Shown piece after piece: positions 10,073 through 19,356 of a stretch of DNA of 64,000 nt. The stretch lies in the NCBI GenBank assembly GCA_022565665.1, contig JAIUMI010000010.1, positions 1 to 64,000 on the forward strand, in the 5' to 3' direction. The DNA is from Glycocaulis sp. Its GTDB lineage: Bacteria > Pseudomonadota > Alphaproteobacteria > Caulobacterales > Maricaulaceae. The notes below the pieces were generated by a model. The model made no database searches and was not told the origin of the DNA. It saw nothing but the letters and a program-made list of their open reading frames with translations. Each line of letters opens with the position of its first letter. Within the stretch, counting starts at the first letter, position 1. Made by a program: the position numbers and the translations under genes.

Positions 10073-10260
10073 TGATGCTCCGCACATCCGTGCGTCGCTC
10101 CTCGCTAAAGCTGCGGGCGCGCGGTCGCGCTTGCGGCGCTGTGCGCCGGGGAGCTAGTCCGGCCCCGTCAGGGGCCACCAGGCCGAACGGCCGCCCGCGA
10201 CTGCCTGTGCCCGCGCAGGCGGGTATTCGCGGAACATCGCAACGCGGATGCGTTGCGGAA
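10073..10260 (+). repeat. Structured intergenic repeat, copy R1 (with nested insertion)
   Basis: This shares its first 44 bases, a 23-base core block and most of the rest with copy R3 at 60839. The left-end hairpin is CGCAC-ATCC-GTGCG (10081-10094); the right-end hairpin is an 8-bp stem with a GGAT loop (10238-10257). Compared with R3, about 22 extra bases containing a CCCGCGCAGGCGGG-like hairpin sit in the loop of the CCGCGA/TCGCGG stem (about 10204-10228). Short open frames through it look like repeat translation, not genes. Confidence 0.8.
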
Positions 10261-10272
10261 CTAAAGGGTGCC

Positions 10273-11295
10273 CTACCCCCGCGCCGCCTTCACCACCCGC
10301 GCCACGTCTTCCGCTTTTGTCTGCCAGCTGGTGACGAAGCGATAGCCGCCATGGGGCCAGGGGTAGAAGCCGGCATTGGCGGCATTGAGCGCATCGACGG
10401 CCTCTTGCGGCAGGTCGATGAAGACCTCATTGCCCTCCACCGGGTGGAGCAGTTTCGCGCCCGGAATGCTCGTAAAGCCTCCGGCCAGCTCGCTGGCCAT
10501 GGCGTTGGCGTGACCGGCAAGCTCCAGCCAGCGCCCGTTCTCCAGCCATGCCTCGAATTGGGCAGCGACATAGCGCGCTTTGGGCACCATGTGCCCGGCG
10601 CGTTTCTGGCGTGCACGCAAGGTCTGGAAACGGTCCATGACGGAGGGGAAGAGGATCACGGCCTCTGCGGCCAGCGCGCCGCCCTTGGTCGCGCCAAGGC
10701 TGAGCACATCCACGCCTGCGCGCCATGTGATGTCTGCCGGGTCGCATTTCAGGTGCGCCAACGCATTGGCAAAGCGTGCCCCGTCCATGTGGACGTGCAT
10801 CCCGCGCGCTTTTGCGAGGTTTGCCAGCGCTTTCACGGTCGCCACGTCATAGGTGGTACCGGACTCGGTGAGGTTGGAGAGGCTCAAGGTCGAGGGCGGG
10901 GTGGTATGCACAAAGTCTGACGGCCATTCGGCGAGTGCCGCTTCCAGCGTTTCAGGCGCCATGCGCGCATGTTCGCCATGCAGGGGCACCAGCTTGGCCC
11001 CGCCGGTGAAGAACTCCGGCGCGCCGCGCTCATCGCGGTGAATATGCGCCTCGTCATGGCAGAGGATCGCCGTGTCGCCGGGGGCCAGCACCGCCAGGGC
11101 GAGCGCGTTGGACGCCGTGCCGGACACGGTGAACACCAGCTCCAGATCGGTTGAAAATATCTCGCGCAGCTGCGCCTTCACCCGCGTCGAGACGGTGTCA
11201 TTGCCATAGCTGGCGGCGGCCCCGTCATTGGCGCGTACAAGCGCCTCCAGAAGGGCGGGATGGGCGGGGGCGGTGGTGTCGGACTGAAAGCTCAT
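10273..11295 (-). CDS. ltaE: Low-specificity threonine aldolase / beta-eliminating lyase
   Basis: A 340-residue PLP enzyme of fold type I (aromatic amino acid beta-eliminating lyase / threonine aldolase family) that cleaves threonine or allo-threonine to glycine and acetaldehyde. The PLP lysine is Lys204 in LGATKGGALAAE. HMDGARFANAL carries the aspartate that contacts the pyridine nitrogen. The N-terminal FQSDTTAPAHPA.LEA..RAN is the family opening (usually NDNTAP). Length is normal for the family. It is a single gene, divergent from the S9 peptidase. Substrate stereospecificity cannot be read from sequence. Confidence 0.85.
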   Translation of the reverse strand: MSFQSDTTAPAHPALLEALVRANDGAAASYGNDTVSTRVKAQLREIFSTDLELVFTVSGTASNALALAVLAPGDTAILCHDEAHIHRDERGAPEFFTGGAKLVPLHGEHARMAPETLEAALAEWPSDFVHTTPPSTLSLSNLTESGTTYDVATVKALANLAKARGMHVHMDGARFANALAHLKCDPADITWRAGVDVLSLGATKGGALAAEAVILFPSVMDRFQTLRARQKRAGHMVPKARYVAAQFEAWLENGRWLELAGHANAMASELAGGFTSIPGAKLLHPVEGNEVFIDLPQEAVDALNAANAGFYPWPHGGYRFVTSWQTKAEDVARVVKAARG

Positions 11296-11410
11296 GGGCG
11301 CGCACCTGACACGAGAAAAGGCGCGCGATCAACGCCTTGTGTATGTCCTTACGCTGGACAGGGGCGATGGCCGGGCTAGCATCTTCCGCCATCAAACAGG
11401 GGAGGCCATC

Positions 11411-13384
11411 ATGCGCCGTATCAGTTTCGTCTCCGCCGCACTCGCGGCCGGTATGCTTGCCAGCGCTCAGGCACAGCCGGGACCCGGCGAAGGGCCTGAT
11501 CCTGATCTGGAGGCCATCGAGCCGAGCGCGGAGCGCGTGAATGTGGGGCTGGCCGGTGAATACCCGGCCGATATCGCCCGCTATCTGCTGGCCAATGGCG
11601 TGCAGGGCGCGTCCATGTCCCCGCGCGGGGATTATGTGGCGGTGGCCTCGCTCATCACCGGCACGCGCCAGCTCTGGCTGGTGCCTGCTGCCGGTGGCCA
11701 GCCGCGCCAGATGACCTTCGGCAATGGCATCACCTTCTGGCGCTGGGCGCCGGACGGGCAGAGCCTCATCTATGGCGCGGACAATGACGGCAATGAGCAG
11801 GAAGCCTATTACCGTATCAGCCTGGATGGCCGCCGCGAGGAGCTGGTTCTGGCAGCACAGGCCGGCGCCTTCCGCGTGATGGGCGATGTGCTGCCCGACA
11901 ATAGCCGCATCGTCTTTGCTTCCACCGAGCGCAACGGGCTCGATTTCGACATTTATGTGCGTGATCTGGAGACCGGTGAGCAGACCATGGTGTTTGAAGG
12001 CGAATATGCCTTCTGGCCGCAATCGGTCTCGCCTGACGGCCGCTACCTCCTGATGAGCCAGCGTGTCGGGGAAGATTCCAACAATCTCTTCCTTGTCGAT
12101 CTGACAGGTGAAGAAGCGGTGCGCACGCTCTCTGAACCTGAGCGCCGTGCCAATACGGCTGATGGCGGGTTTGCGTGGACGCGTGATGGCGCTTCTGTCT
12201 ACCACGCCTCCAACGAGGACCGTGAATTTGCCGCCCTTGTCCACCGTGACATTGCCAGCAATGCGGTGGAGCTGATTTCTGCGCCCGATTTCGATGTGCA
12301 GAACGTGACGCTGTGCGGGCAGGGCGGGCGCTACCTGATCTGGACCACGAATGAGGACGGCTTCTTCCGCCTGCACGGGCGGGATCTGCGCGCCCGGCGT
12401 GATCTGCGTATCCCTGAACTGCCTGAGGGCGTCTACAGTGTCTCCTGCCCCGGTGAGAGCGCCTTTGCCTCGGTGACGGTCAATGGCTGGGCGACACCCG
12501 GCGAACTGATGGTCTGGGATATTGCCCGCGGTACGGCAAGCACCGTGTGGGCGGTGAACCTTGCCGGGCTGGACCCCGACCGTTTCGTGCGTCCGGAAAG
12601 CATCCGCATCACCGCGCGCGACGGGGTGGAACTGCAGGGGCTTCTCTACCTGCCGCGCGAGGATGCGCGTCAGGGCGATGGCCCGCCGCCGGTCGTGTTC
12701 GATGTGCATGGCGGGCCGACCGCCCAGTCCATGGCGAACTATACCGGGCCGATGCAATATCTGCTCAATCGCGGCATTGCCGTCTTCCGCCCGAATGTGC
12801 GCGGCTCGACCGGGTTCGGCCACACCTATGTGACGCTGGATGACCGGGAGAACCGGCTCGATTCCATCCGCGATCTGGTCGACATGCTCGCCTTCTTCCG
12901 TGAGGACGGGCGGGTCGACGCCTCGCGCGCGGCCGTGCGCGGGGGCAGCTATGGCGGCTATGCGGTCAATGCAGTGCTGGCCAACTTCCCCGGCGAGTTC
13001 ATCGCAGGGGTCTCACTCTATGGCGTGGCAGACTGGGTGACGGCACTGGAAGTGGCTTCGCCCGCGCTCAAGGCCTCCGACATCATCGAATATGGCGATA
13101 TCAACGAGCCGGAATGGCGCGAATTCTACGAGGTCAATTCACCCATCCGCCAGGCCGACCAGATTACCGTACCGGTCCTGTTCTCGCACGGTGTGATGGA
13201 CCCGCGCATCGACATTTTCGAGACTGAGGTACTGGTACGCACACTGCGCGCCAATGGCGTGGAGGCCCAATACATCCGCTTCCCCGATGAGGGGCATGGC
13301 TGGCGGCGTCTGTCCAATCAGCTCTTCTACTATCGCCGCGAGGCAGAATTCCTTGAGGCACAGCTGGGGCTGGCAGAAGAGTAA
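11411..13384 (+). CDS. Secreted S9-family peptidase (prolyl oligopeptidase-like)
   Basis: About 657 residues. The chosen ATG opens a signal peptide (MRRISFVSAALAAGMLASAQA) and has GGGGAGG just upstream; an in-frame start at 11294 would bury it. Residues about 50-400 are a WD40-like beta-propeller (repeats such as SPRGDYVAVAS, SPDGRYLLMSQ). Residues about 430-650 are an alpha/beta hydrolase with the S9 triad: Ser513 in RGGSYGG, Asp597 in VMDPRID and His629 in DEGHGW. It probably acts on short peptides in the periplasm. Alone and divergent from ltaE. Confidence 0.88.
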   Translation: MRRISFVSAALAAGMLASAQAQPGPGEGPDPDLEAIEPSAERVNVGLAGEYPADIARYLLANGVQGASMSPRGDYVAVASLITGTRQLWLVPAAGGQPRQMTFGNGITFWRWAPDGQSLIYGADNDGNEQEAYYRISLDGRREELVLAAQAGAFRVMGDVLPDNSRIVFASTERNGLDFDIYVRDLETGEQTMVFEGEYAFWPQSVSPDGRYLLMSQRVGEDSNNLFLVDLTGEEAVRTLSEPERRANTADGGFAWTRDGASVYHASNEDREFAALVHRDIASNAVELISAPDFDVQNVTLCGQGGRYLIWTTNEDGFFRLHGRDLRARRDLRIPELPEGVYSVSCPGESAFASVTVNGWATPGELMVWDIARGTASTVWAVNLAGLDPDRFVRPESIRITARDGVELQGLLYLPREDARQGDGPPPVVFDVHGGPTAQSMANYTGPMQYLLNRGIAVFRPNVRGSTGFGHTYVTLDDRENRLDSIRDLVDMLAFFREDGRVDASRAAVRGGSYGGYAVNAVLANFPGEFIAGVSLYGVADWVTALEVASPALKASDIIEYGDINEPEWREFYEVNSPIRQADQITVPVLFSHGVMDPRIDIFETEVLVRTLRANGVEAQYIRFPDEGHGWRRLSNQLFYYRREAEFLEAQLGLAEE

Positions 13385-13410
13385 GAACGGGGAAAAGGCA
13401 GGTGGCGGTG

Positions 13411-14133
13411 TCAGGCCGCTGCCTGCTTCCTTGCGTACATGGCCGCGTCGGCCTCGGCCATGGCGCTTTCCGCGCTGATGCCGCTGGTCAGGCCGTGAAC
13501 GCCCCAGGCGGCCTTGAGCGAAAGCTCAAGCCCCTCATGGCGAATAACGGTGGCGGCGATGGCGGCGGCCAGTTCCTCTGCCTTGCGTTCAGCCTGTTCC
13601 GGGGCGGTCAGCACCAGCACCACGCCGAACTCGTCTCCACCGAGCCGGCCAACGGCATCGGTATCGCGTACATGACTCACCAACACGTCTGCGACGGCTT
13701 GCAGGGCGGCATCGCCGGCGGCGTGGCCGTGTGTGTCATTGATCGCCTTGAAGCCATTGAGATCGAGATAGACGAGGGCTGAGGGCGCATCATGGCGCTC
13801 GGCCAGCGACAGTGCCTTCGATACTTCGCGCAGGAAGGCGCGCCGGTTCAGCACGGGCAGCAACACGTCGCGGTCGGCAAGCTCTTCCAGATCGCGGACC
13901 TTGGCGCGCAGGGCTTCAGTCTCGCGGCGCAACTGGTCCACCTCTCCCATCAGGGTGAGGAGCGCGCGCTGTACATTCGGGGTCAGTTCGGCTTCCGGCA
14001 CGCCCATGATGGAGGCGGTGTCGCCCGTACGGGCTGCGGCGCCAGACGCGCCTGTCTGACGGGTGCGCTCGGTGCGCGACGGTCCGGATACGCTGCTGGT
14101 CGCGCCTAATGGGCCGCCCGGTTGAATGCGCAT
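13411..14133 (-). CDS. GGDEF-domain diguanylate cyclase
   Basis: 240 residues with no membrane segment. Residues 1-50 are Ser/Thr/Gly-rich and low complexity. About 55-90 form a coiled coil ([19 protein letters not shown]), likely for dimerisation. Residues about 90-238 are a GGDEF domain with [10 protein letters not shown], the phosphate-binding [17 protein letters not shown] and the intact catalytic GGDEF at 165-169. An RxxD product-inhibition site (Arg156-Asp159) lies exactly five residues before the signature. An active, feedback-inhibited c-di-GMP synthase is therefore expected. No sensor domain is fused, so the input is unknown. It is divergent from purE. Confidence 0.88.
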   Translation of the reverse strand: MRIQPGGPLGATSSVSGPSRTERTRQTGASGAAARTGDTASIMGVPEAELTPNVQRALLTLMGEVDQLRRETEALRAKVRDLEELADRDVLLPVLNRRAFLREVSKALSLAERHDAPSALVYLDLNGFKAINDTHGHAAGDAALQAVADVLVSHVRDTDAVGRLGGDEFGVVLVLTAPEQAERKAEELAAAIAATVIRHEGLELSLKAAWGVHGLTSGISAESAMAEADAAMYARKQAAA

Positions 14134-14286
14134 CTCCCCGCTCCTTGCCTTGCCGATTCAACCGTGAAGTCTCGCCAAACGTGGTTAACAAAGGCTCAAG
14201 CGGGACGGCCTCTGCGATCCGGCTTGACGCGCAAACGCTTATGGCTAGGCTCGCGCGCTTCCTTTTCACCGGGGGCTAAGACCACC

Positions 14287-14796
14287 ATGGCTGGCGACAC
14301 CGCATTTCCCGATCCCTCACCGCCTGTTGCGGTCATCATGGGCTCGCGTTCCGACTGGCCGACCATGCAGCACGCCACCGAGGTGCTGGACGCGCTGGGC
14401 GTCGCCCATGATGCGCGAGTGATCTCGGCCCACCGCACCCCGGACCGGATGGTGGAATTCACCAAAAGCGCCAGGGCGCGCGGCGTGAAGGTGATTATCG
14501 CAGGGGCGGGGGGCGCGGCCCATCTGCCGGGCATGATCGCCTCGCTGACCAGCCTGCCCGTGCTGGGCGTGCCGGTTAAGTCCAAAGCGCTCAAAGGGCT
14601 CGACAGCCTGCTCTCCATCGTCCAGATGCCCGGCGGCATTCCGGTCGGCACGCTGGCAATTGGCGAGGCCGGGGCGAAGAATGCCGGCCTTCTGGCCGCA
14701 TCCATTCTCGCGCTTTCCGATGAGGGCGTTGCCAGCCGCCTGGACGCGTATCGCGCCCGCCAGAGCGATGCCATCCCCCATAGCGTAGAGGACTAG
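14287..14796 (+). CDS. purE: 5-(carboxyamino)imidazole ribonucleotide mutase PurE
   Basis: 169 residues, class I PurE, converting N5-CAIR to CAIR in purine synthesis in the cytosol. The signatures are present in order: [22 protein letters not shown] and [16 protein letters not shown], then [19 protein letters not shown]. The ATG at 14287 fits the family N-terminus; earlier in-frame codons extend into the promoter region. PurK follows 10 bases downstream, the usual purEK operon. Confidence 0.95.
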   Translation: MAGDTAFPDPSPPVAVIMGSRSDWPTMQHATEVLDALGVAHDARVISAHRTPDRMVEFTKSARARGVKVIIAGAGGAAHLPGMIASLTSLPVLGVPVKSKALKGLDSLLSIVQMPGGIPVGTLAIGEAGAKNAGLLAASILALSDEGVASRLDAYRARQSDAIPHSVED

Positions 14797-14806
14797 GCAG
14801 GCTGCC

Positions 14807-15874
14807 ATGCTGAAGCCCGGCTCGCGCATCGGTATTCTGGGCGGCGGCCAGCTGGGGCGCATGCTCGCCATGAGCGCGGCCCGCCTCGGCTTTGACGTCC
14901 ACATCTTCACGCCTGAAGACAACAGCCCCGCTGCACGCGTGGCTGCGGCCACCATCGTCGCGCCGTATGAAGATCTGTCCGCGGTGGCGCGCTTTGCCGC
15001 GGGCGTGGACGTCATCACCTACGAGTTTGAAAACGTGCCGGTGGAAACCGCGCAGGCCGCCGCAGAAAATGCGCCGCTGCGGCCTGGGGTGAAGGCGCTG
15101 GAAGTCTGTCAGGACAGGGTCGCCGAAAAGAGCTTCGTCAATGTGGCGGGGCTGGAAACCACGCTCTGGCGCGCCGTTACCACAGAAGACGAGGCCGAGG
15201 CGGCCATTGTGGCTCTGGGTGTCCCGGCGATCCTGAAAACCTGCCGGCTTGGCTATGACGGCAAGGGCCAGCAGGTGATCCGCGAAGCCTCTGCCGCGCG
15301 CGGTGCGTTCGCCGCGCTGGGCGGCGTGCCCTGCATTCTGGAAGCCTTTGCGCCTTTCGAGAGGGAAGTCTCGGTGGTGGCGGCACGCGGTGTGGACGGC
15401 GCGGTTGCCGCCTACCCGCTGGTCGAGAACCATCATGAAGGCGGGATATTGCGCACCACGATAGCGCCTGCGCCGGGCGCCGATGCGCTGGCGGATGAGG
15501 CCCTGCGCATTGCCACAGGCGTGCTTGCAGGCCTTGATTATGTGGGCGTGCTGGCGGTGGAGCTGTTCGCGATGGGCGATGGCCGCCTGCTGGTCAACGA
15601 GATCGCCCCGCGCGTCCACAATACTGGCCACTGGACGATGGATGCCTGCGCATTCAGCCAGTTCGAGCAGCATATCCGCGCAGTTGCCGGCTGGCCGCTG
15701 GGCGACCCGTCCCCGCACTCTGCCGCGCGTATGGAAAACCTGATCGGGGCCGATGCGCTGCGCTGGCAGGAACTGGCGTCAGAGCCGGGCGCGTGCGTCC
15801 ACCTCTATGGCAAGGGCGAAGCGCGCGAAGGCCGCAAGATGGGCCATGTAAACCGGCTCTCACCGCTCCCCTGA
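14807..15874 (+). CDS. purK: N5-carboxyaminoimidazole ribonucleotide synthase PurK
   Basis: 355 residues, an ATP-grasp enzyme making N5-CAIR from AIR, bicarbonate and ATP, which PurE then uses. The N-terminal nucleotide-binding motif GILGGGQLGRMLA is followed by YEFENVP, the ATP-grasp core (LKTCRLGYDGKGQQVI) and the metal/ATP region NEIAPRVHNTGHWT. Length is normal. The last 15 bases overlap the convergent gene at 15860. Confidence 0.95.
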   Translation: MLKPGSRIGILGGGQLGRMLAMSAARLGFDVHIFTPEDNSPAARVAAATIVAPYEDLSAVARFAAGVDVITYEFENVPVETAQAAAENAPLRPGVKALEVCQDRVAEKSFVNVAGLETTLWRAVTTEDEAEAAIVALGVPAILKTCRLGYDGKGQQVIREASAARGAFAALGGVPCILEAFAPFEREVSVVAARGVDGAVAAYPLVENHHEGGILRTTIAPAPGADALADEALRIATGVLAGLDYVGVLAVELFAMGDGRLLVNEIAPRVHNTGHWTMDACAFSQFEQHIRAVAGWPLGDPSPHSAARMENLIGADALRWQELASEPGACVHLYGKGEAREGRKMGHVNRLSPLP

Positions 15875-16948
15875 CGGGTCACGCGCACGTTGCGGCGTGA
15901 TCGGGCCGCTAATGCCCAGATGATCGGTACGGCTTGCCCGGTCGCGGTCCATGGCGCGGGTGATCGCAGGCGTGTTGACGGTCTCGCGATGAGCTTGCCG
16001 GAAGTGATGGCGGATCAGTTCCAGCGTGGACGGGCTTGCCCCCATCTGCATCAGTTCGAACTCTGCGCGCGACATGTTTTCCAGGAATTGCGGCATGTCC
16101 CGGCTCATCGCGCGGATGCGGTAAATGGCGAGCTCCGCCTGCGCTGGGTTGGGCTCATCGCCGCAATTGCCCGCCTCTCGCATGCCCTCGCCGGAGGCAA
16201 GGCAGAACACTTCGGTCAGCACGGCGCGTACCCCGCCATCCAGATTGCCTGTCATGAAATCTTCCGGGCGCAGCCGTGTGTCCGCGCGGGAAGCGATATC
16301 GGCGAAGGTGAGGCGGCGCGCGGTTGGCCGCACGGCCTCTTCTTCCGGCGGCTGGATGGTATCTACCGGGCGGTCGGGCGCCACCGGGCCGGACGGTGGA
16401 GGCGGGGCTGGGCGCGAAGCAGGCGGAGGCGCGGAAGGGGCGGGCGCTTCCCGCGCCGGCGCAGTAACGATGCTGGCCGCGCTCTCATCGGTTTCGGCCG
16501 GGCGCGGGGCGGGTTCCTGCTCGGGCTCGGCGGGCGCCTCATCGGTGATGTCTTCAGGGTCTGGCGCCTCGTCAGGGGCAGCCTCTTCGGCTTCATCGCC
16601 ATCGTCTGGCAGATCGACGTCTTCGCTGTCGTCTGCGCTGCCGCGCCCCCCGTCCTCGCCGTCAGCGTCGCCAGGCTGGCCTGCCTGCGCACCGTCATCC
16701 AGACGGTCGGCCAGCAGCGGCATGTTCAACGGCAGATCGCTCTCCGCGTCCGCTGCGCTGACCGTGTAGAAGCGTATCTCGACACTCTGCCCGGTGGTCT
16801 CGAAGCGCTCCATGCGTTCGGGTGGCATGACGGCAATGGCGGCGAGCGCCGACACATGCAGCATGGCCGCAACGCCATAAGCGCCCAGCCTTGCCGGGCC
16901 GGGCGCGTGTCCGCTATCGCGCTGCTTGGCTGGAATATGAGCCGTCAC
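15860..16948 (-). CDS. TonB-like anchored protein with acidic/proline-rich linker, unknown function
   Basis: 362 residues. There is one membrane segment near the N-terminus (about 22-42: AYGVAAMLHVSALAAIAVM). Residues about 80-210 are a long low-complexity region, first Asp/Glu-rich and then Pro/Ala-rich (PPPASRPAPPPPSGP), as in TonB-type linkers that span the periplasm. The C-terminal 140 residues are folded, with two cysteines (EVFCLAS, GNCGDE) and helices such as MSRAEFELMQMGASPSTLELI. I see no TonB C-terminal signature, so it should not be called TonB. It overlaps the end of purK by 15 bases. Function unknown. Confidence 0.7.
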   Translation of the reverse strand: MTAHIPAKQRDSGHAPGPARLGAYGVAAMLHVSALAAIAVMPPERMERFETTGQSVEIRFYTVSAADAESDLPLNMPLLADRLDDGAQAGQPGDADGEDGGRGSADDSEDVDLPDDGDEAEEAAPDEAPDPEDITDEAPAEPEQEPAPRPAETDESAASIVTAPAREAPAPSAPPPASRPAPPPPSGPVAPDRPVDTIQPPEEEAVRPTARRLTFADIASRADTRLRPEDFMTGNLDGGVRAVLTEVFCLASGEGMREAGNCGDEPNPAQAELAIYRIRAMSRDMPQFLENMSRAEFELMQMGASPSTLELIRHHFRQAHRETVNTPAITRAMDRDRASRTDHLGISGPITPQRARDPSGER

Positions 16949-17008
16949 GGCGTCCAGACATGGCCGCTAAGCCCGCACGCTTCAAATTAAATCGGCAGCA
17001 AAGGGGCG

Positions 17009-17176
17009 TTAGCGCTCTACGCTGTCAGCGATGAACAGACGCGGAGAGGCAGAGCTGGCAAGGCCTGATACCTGGATGAGGGCGAGGCAGCCGGCAAACA
17101 TCACCGCGGCCAGCGCCATGGCAATCACGCTCACCGGACGCCCCGGACGGCCTTGCGGCGCGGAATAATCAGCCAT
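17009..17176 (-). CDS. Small single-span membrane protein
   Basis: 55 residues from the ATG at 17176 (MADYSAPQGRPGRPVS), with one strong membrane helix (VIAMALAAVMFAGCLALIQVSG) at about residues 18-40. A longer frame starts at 17239, but the upstream part looks non-coding. It lies about 60 bases upstream of the previous minus-strand gene and may share its transcript. No family recognised. Confidence 0.5.
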   Translation of the reverse strand: MADYSAPQGRPGRPVSVIAMALAAVMFAGCLALIQVSGLASSASPRLFIADSVER

Positions 17177-17365
17177 GACATGCCTCCCTCGAAACGGTGC
17201 CGGTTTTGCGGCACCGGCGTTCACGTGAATGAACGCCATATGAACACTGTCCTCTCTCTTCTGGCCGTTCCCGGGTCCGAATTCGGGCGGACTTGCGGCG
17301 AATTGCGGCGTAAATCAGGCGCATGATCAGCGCTGCACTGCAACGCGTATTGAAGATCAGGGTAA

Positions 17366-18634
<1,269 letters not shown>

Positions 18635-18636
18635 CT

Positions 18637-18655
18637 ATAGATACACTCTATCTAT
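18637..18655 (+). promoter_or_regulatory. Candidate OxyR-type operator upstream of dps
   Basis: The perfect palindrome ATAGATA-CACTC-TATCTAT contains ATAG-N7-CTAT (18637-18651), the half-site pattern of OxyR, a LysR-type peroxide sensor. It lies about 20 bases upstream of a -35-like element for dps. The assignment to OxyR is inference. Confidence 0.5.
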
Positions 18656-18673
18656 GTGGTTTTTGCATTCCAG

Positions 18674-18703
18674 TTGGATTGGAACCGGTAGCTCCCATAT
18701 AAG
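18674..18703 (+). promoter_or_regulatory. Putative dps promoter
   Basis: TTGGAT (18674-18679), an 18-base spacer and TATAAG (18698-18703). The -35 is poor, as is common for activator-dependent promoters, and the palindrome at 18637 is placed where an activator would sit. Confidence 0.45.
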
Positions 18704-18763
18704 TTGGGGTAATCGACGGGCCCCCCTTTACGGCGGGGCGCGACCGGATTCAAGGAGTTGTCC

Positions 18764-19231
18764 ATGCAGATCAATATGGGACTGAGCCAGGCGCAGCGCG
18801 AGGAAATGGCCGAAGCCGTGACGCGCCTTCTGGCCGACACCTATGCGCTCTATTTCAAGACCCATGCCTATCACTGGAACGTGACGGGGCCGCGTTTTCA
18901 CGACCTCCACGCCATGTTCGAGACTCAGTACACCGAGATGTGGACGGCGACCGACGATATTGCCGAACGCATCCGCGCGCTGGGCGTGATGGCCCCGATC
19001 TCCTATGACGAGATCACCTCGTCCGCCTCGATCCGGCCTGATGACAAGACGCCGAAAGCCGACGCAATGGTCGCCAATCTTCTGGCCGGCCATGAGACGG
19101 TGGTGCGAACGGCGCGCGCCGCCCTGGAGCTGGCCAACACCCATGGCGATGAGGCAACGGCGGATATTGTAGCGCCGCGCGTGACCGCACACGAGAAGAT
19201 GGCCTGGATGCTGCGCGCGACGCTGGGGTAG
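18764..19231 (+). CDS. dps: Dps-family DNA-protecting ferritin-like protein
   Basis: 155 residues, a member of the Dps mini-ferritin family that oxidises and stores iron and protects DNA from peroxide as a dodecamer. The ferroxidase ligands are spread over KTHAYHWNVTGPRFHDLH (residues about 31-48), MFETQYTEMWTATDDIAERI supplies the D-x3-E ligands, and HEKMAWMLRATLG closes the protein. The ATG at 18764 has AAGGAG six bases before it; an upstream TTG is in frame but less likely. The upstream palindrome suggests peroxide control. Confidence 0.93.
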   Translation: MQINMGLSQAQREEMAEAVTRLLADTYALYFKTHAYHWNVTGPRFHDLHAMFETQYTEMWTATDDIAERIRALGVMAPISYDEITSSASIRPDDKTPKADAMVANLLAGHETVVRTARAALELANTHGDEATADIVAPRVTAHEKMAWMLRATLG

Positions 19232-19236
19232 GGAAA

Positions 19237-19344
19237 TTTGATCCCTCGTCCTTCGAGACGGCCTCTGGCCTCCTCAGGATGAGGGATCAAACGCTACGCC
19301 CTCATCCTGAGGGCGAGCGAAGCGAGCGTCTCGAAGGATAAAGG
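19237..19344. repeat. Inverted pair of REP-like repeats after dps
   Basis: Unit 1 (19237-19291) has perfect 11-base arms TTTGATCCCTC and GAGGGATCAAA. Unit 2 (about 19296-19344) is the same TCCTTCGAGACG..CTCAGGATGAGG consensus in the opposite direction. This CTCATCCTGAGG type is widespread in alphaproteobacteria. Lying between convergent genes, it could also help end both transcripts. Confidence 0.8.
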
Positions 19345-19356
19345 CCAGCTCCCCCC

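Noticed and set aside
10054-10920. 288-codon plus-strand frame over repeat R1 and antisense to ltaE
   Set aside because: Its first part is translated repeat (the same peptide pattern appears at 60835), the rest is antisense to a well-supported gene.
11225-12823. 532-codon minus-strand frame
   Set aside because: Antisense to the S9 peptidase, which has signal peptide and full catalytic triad.
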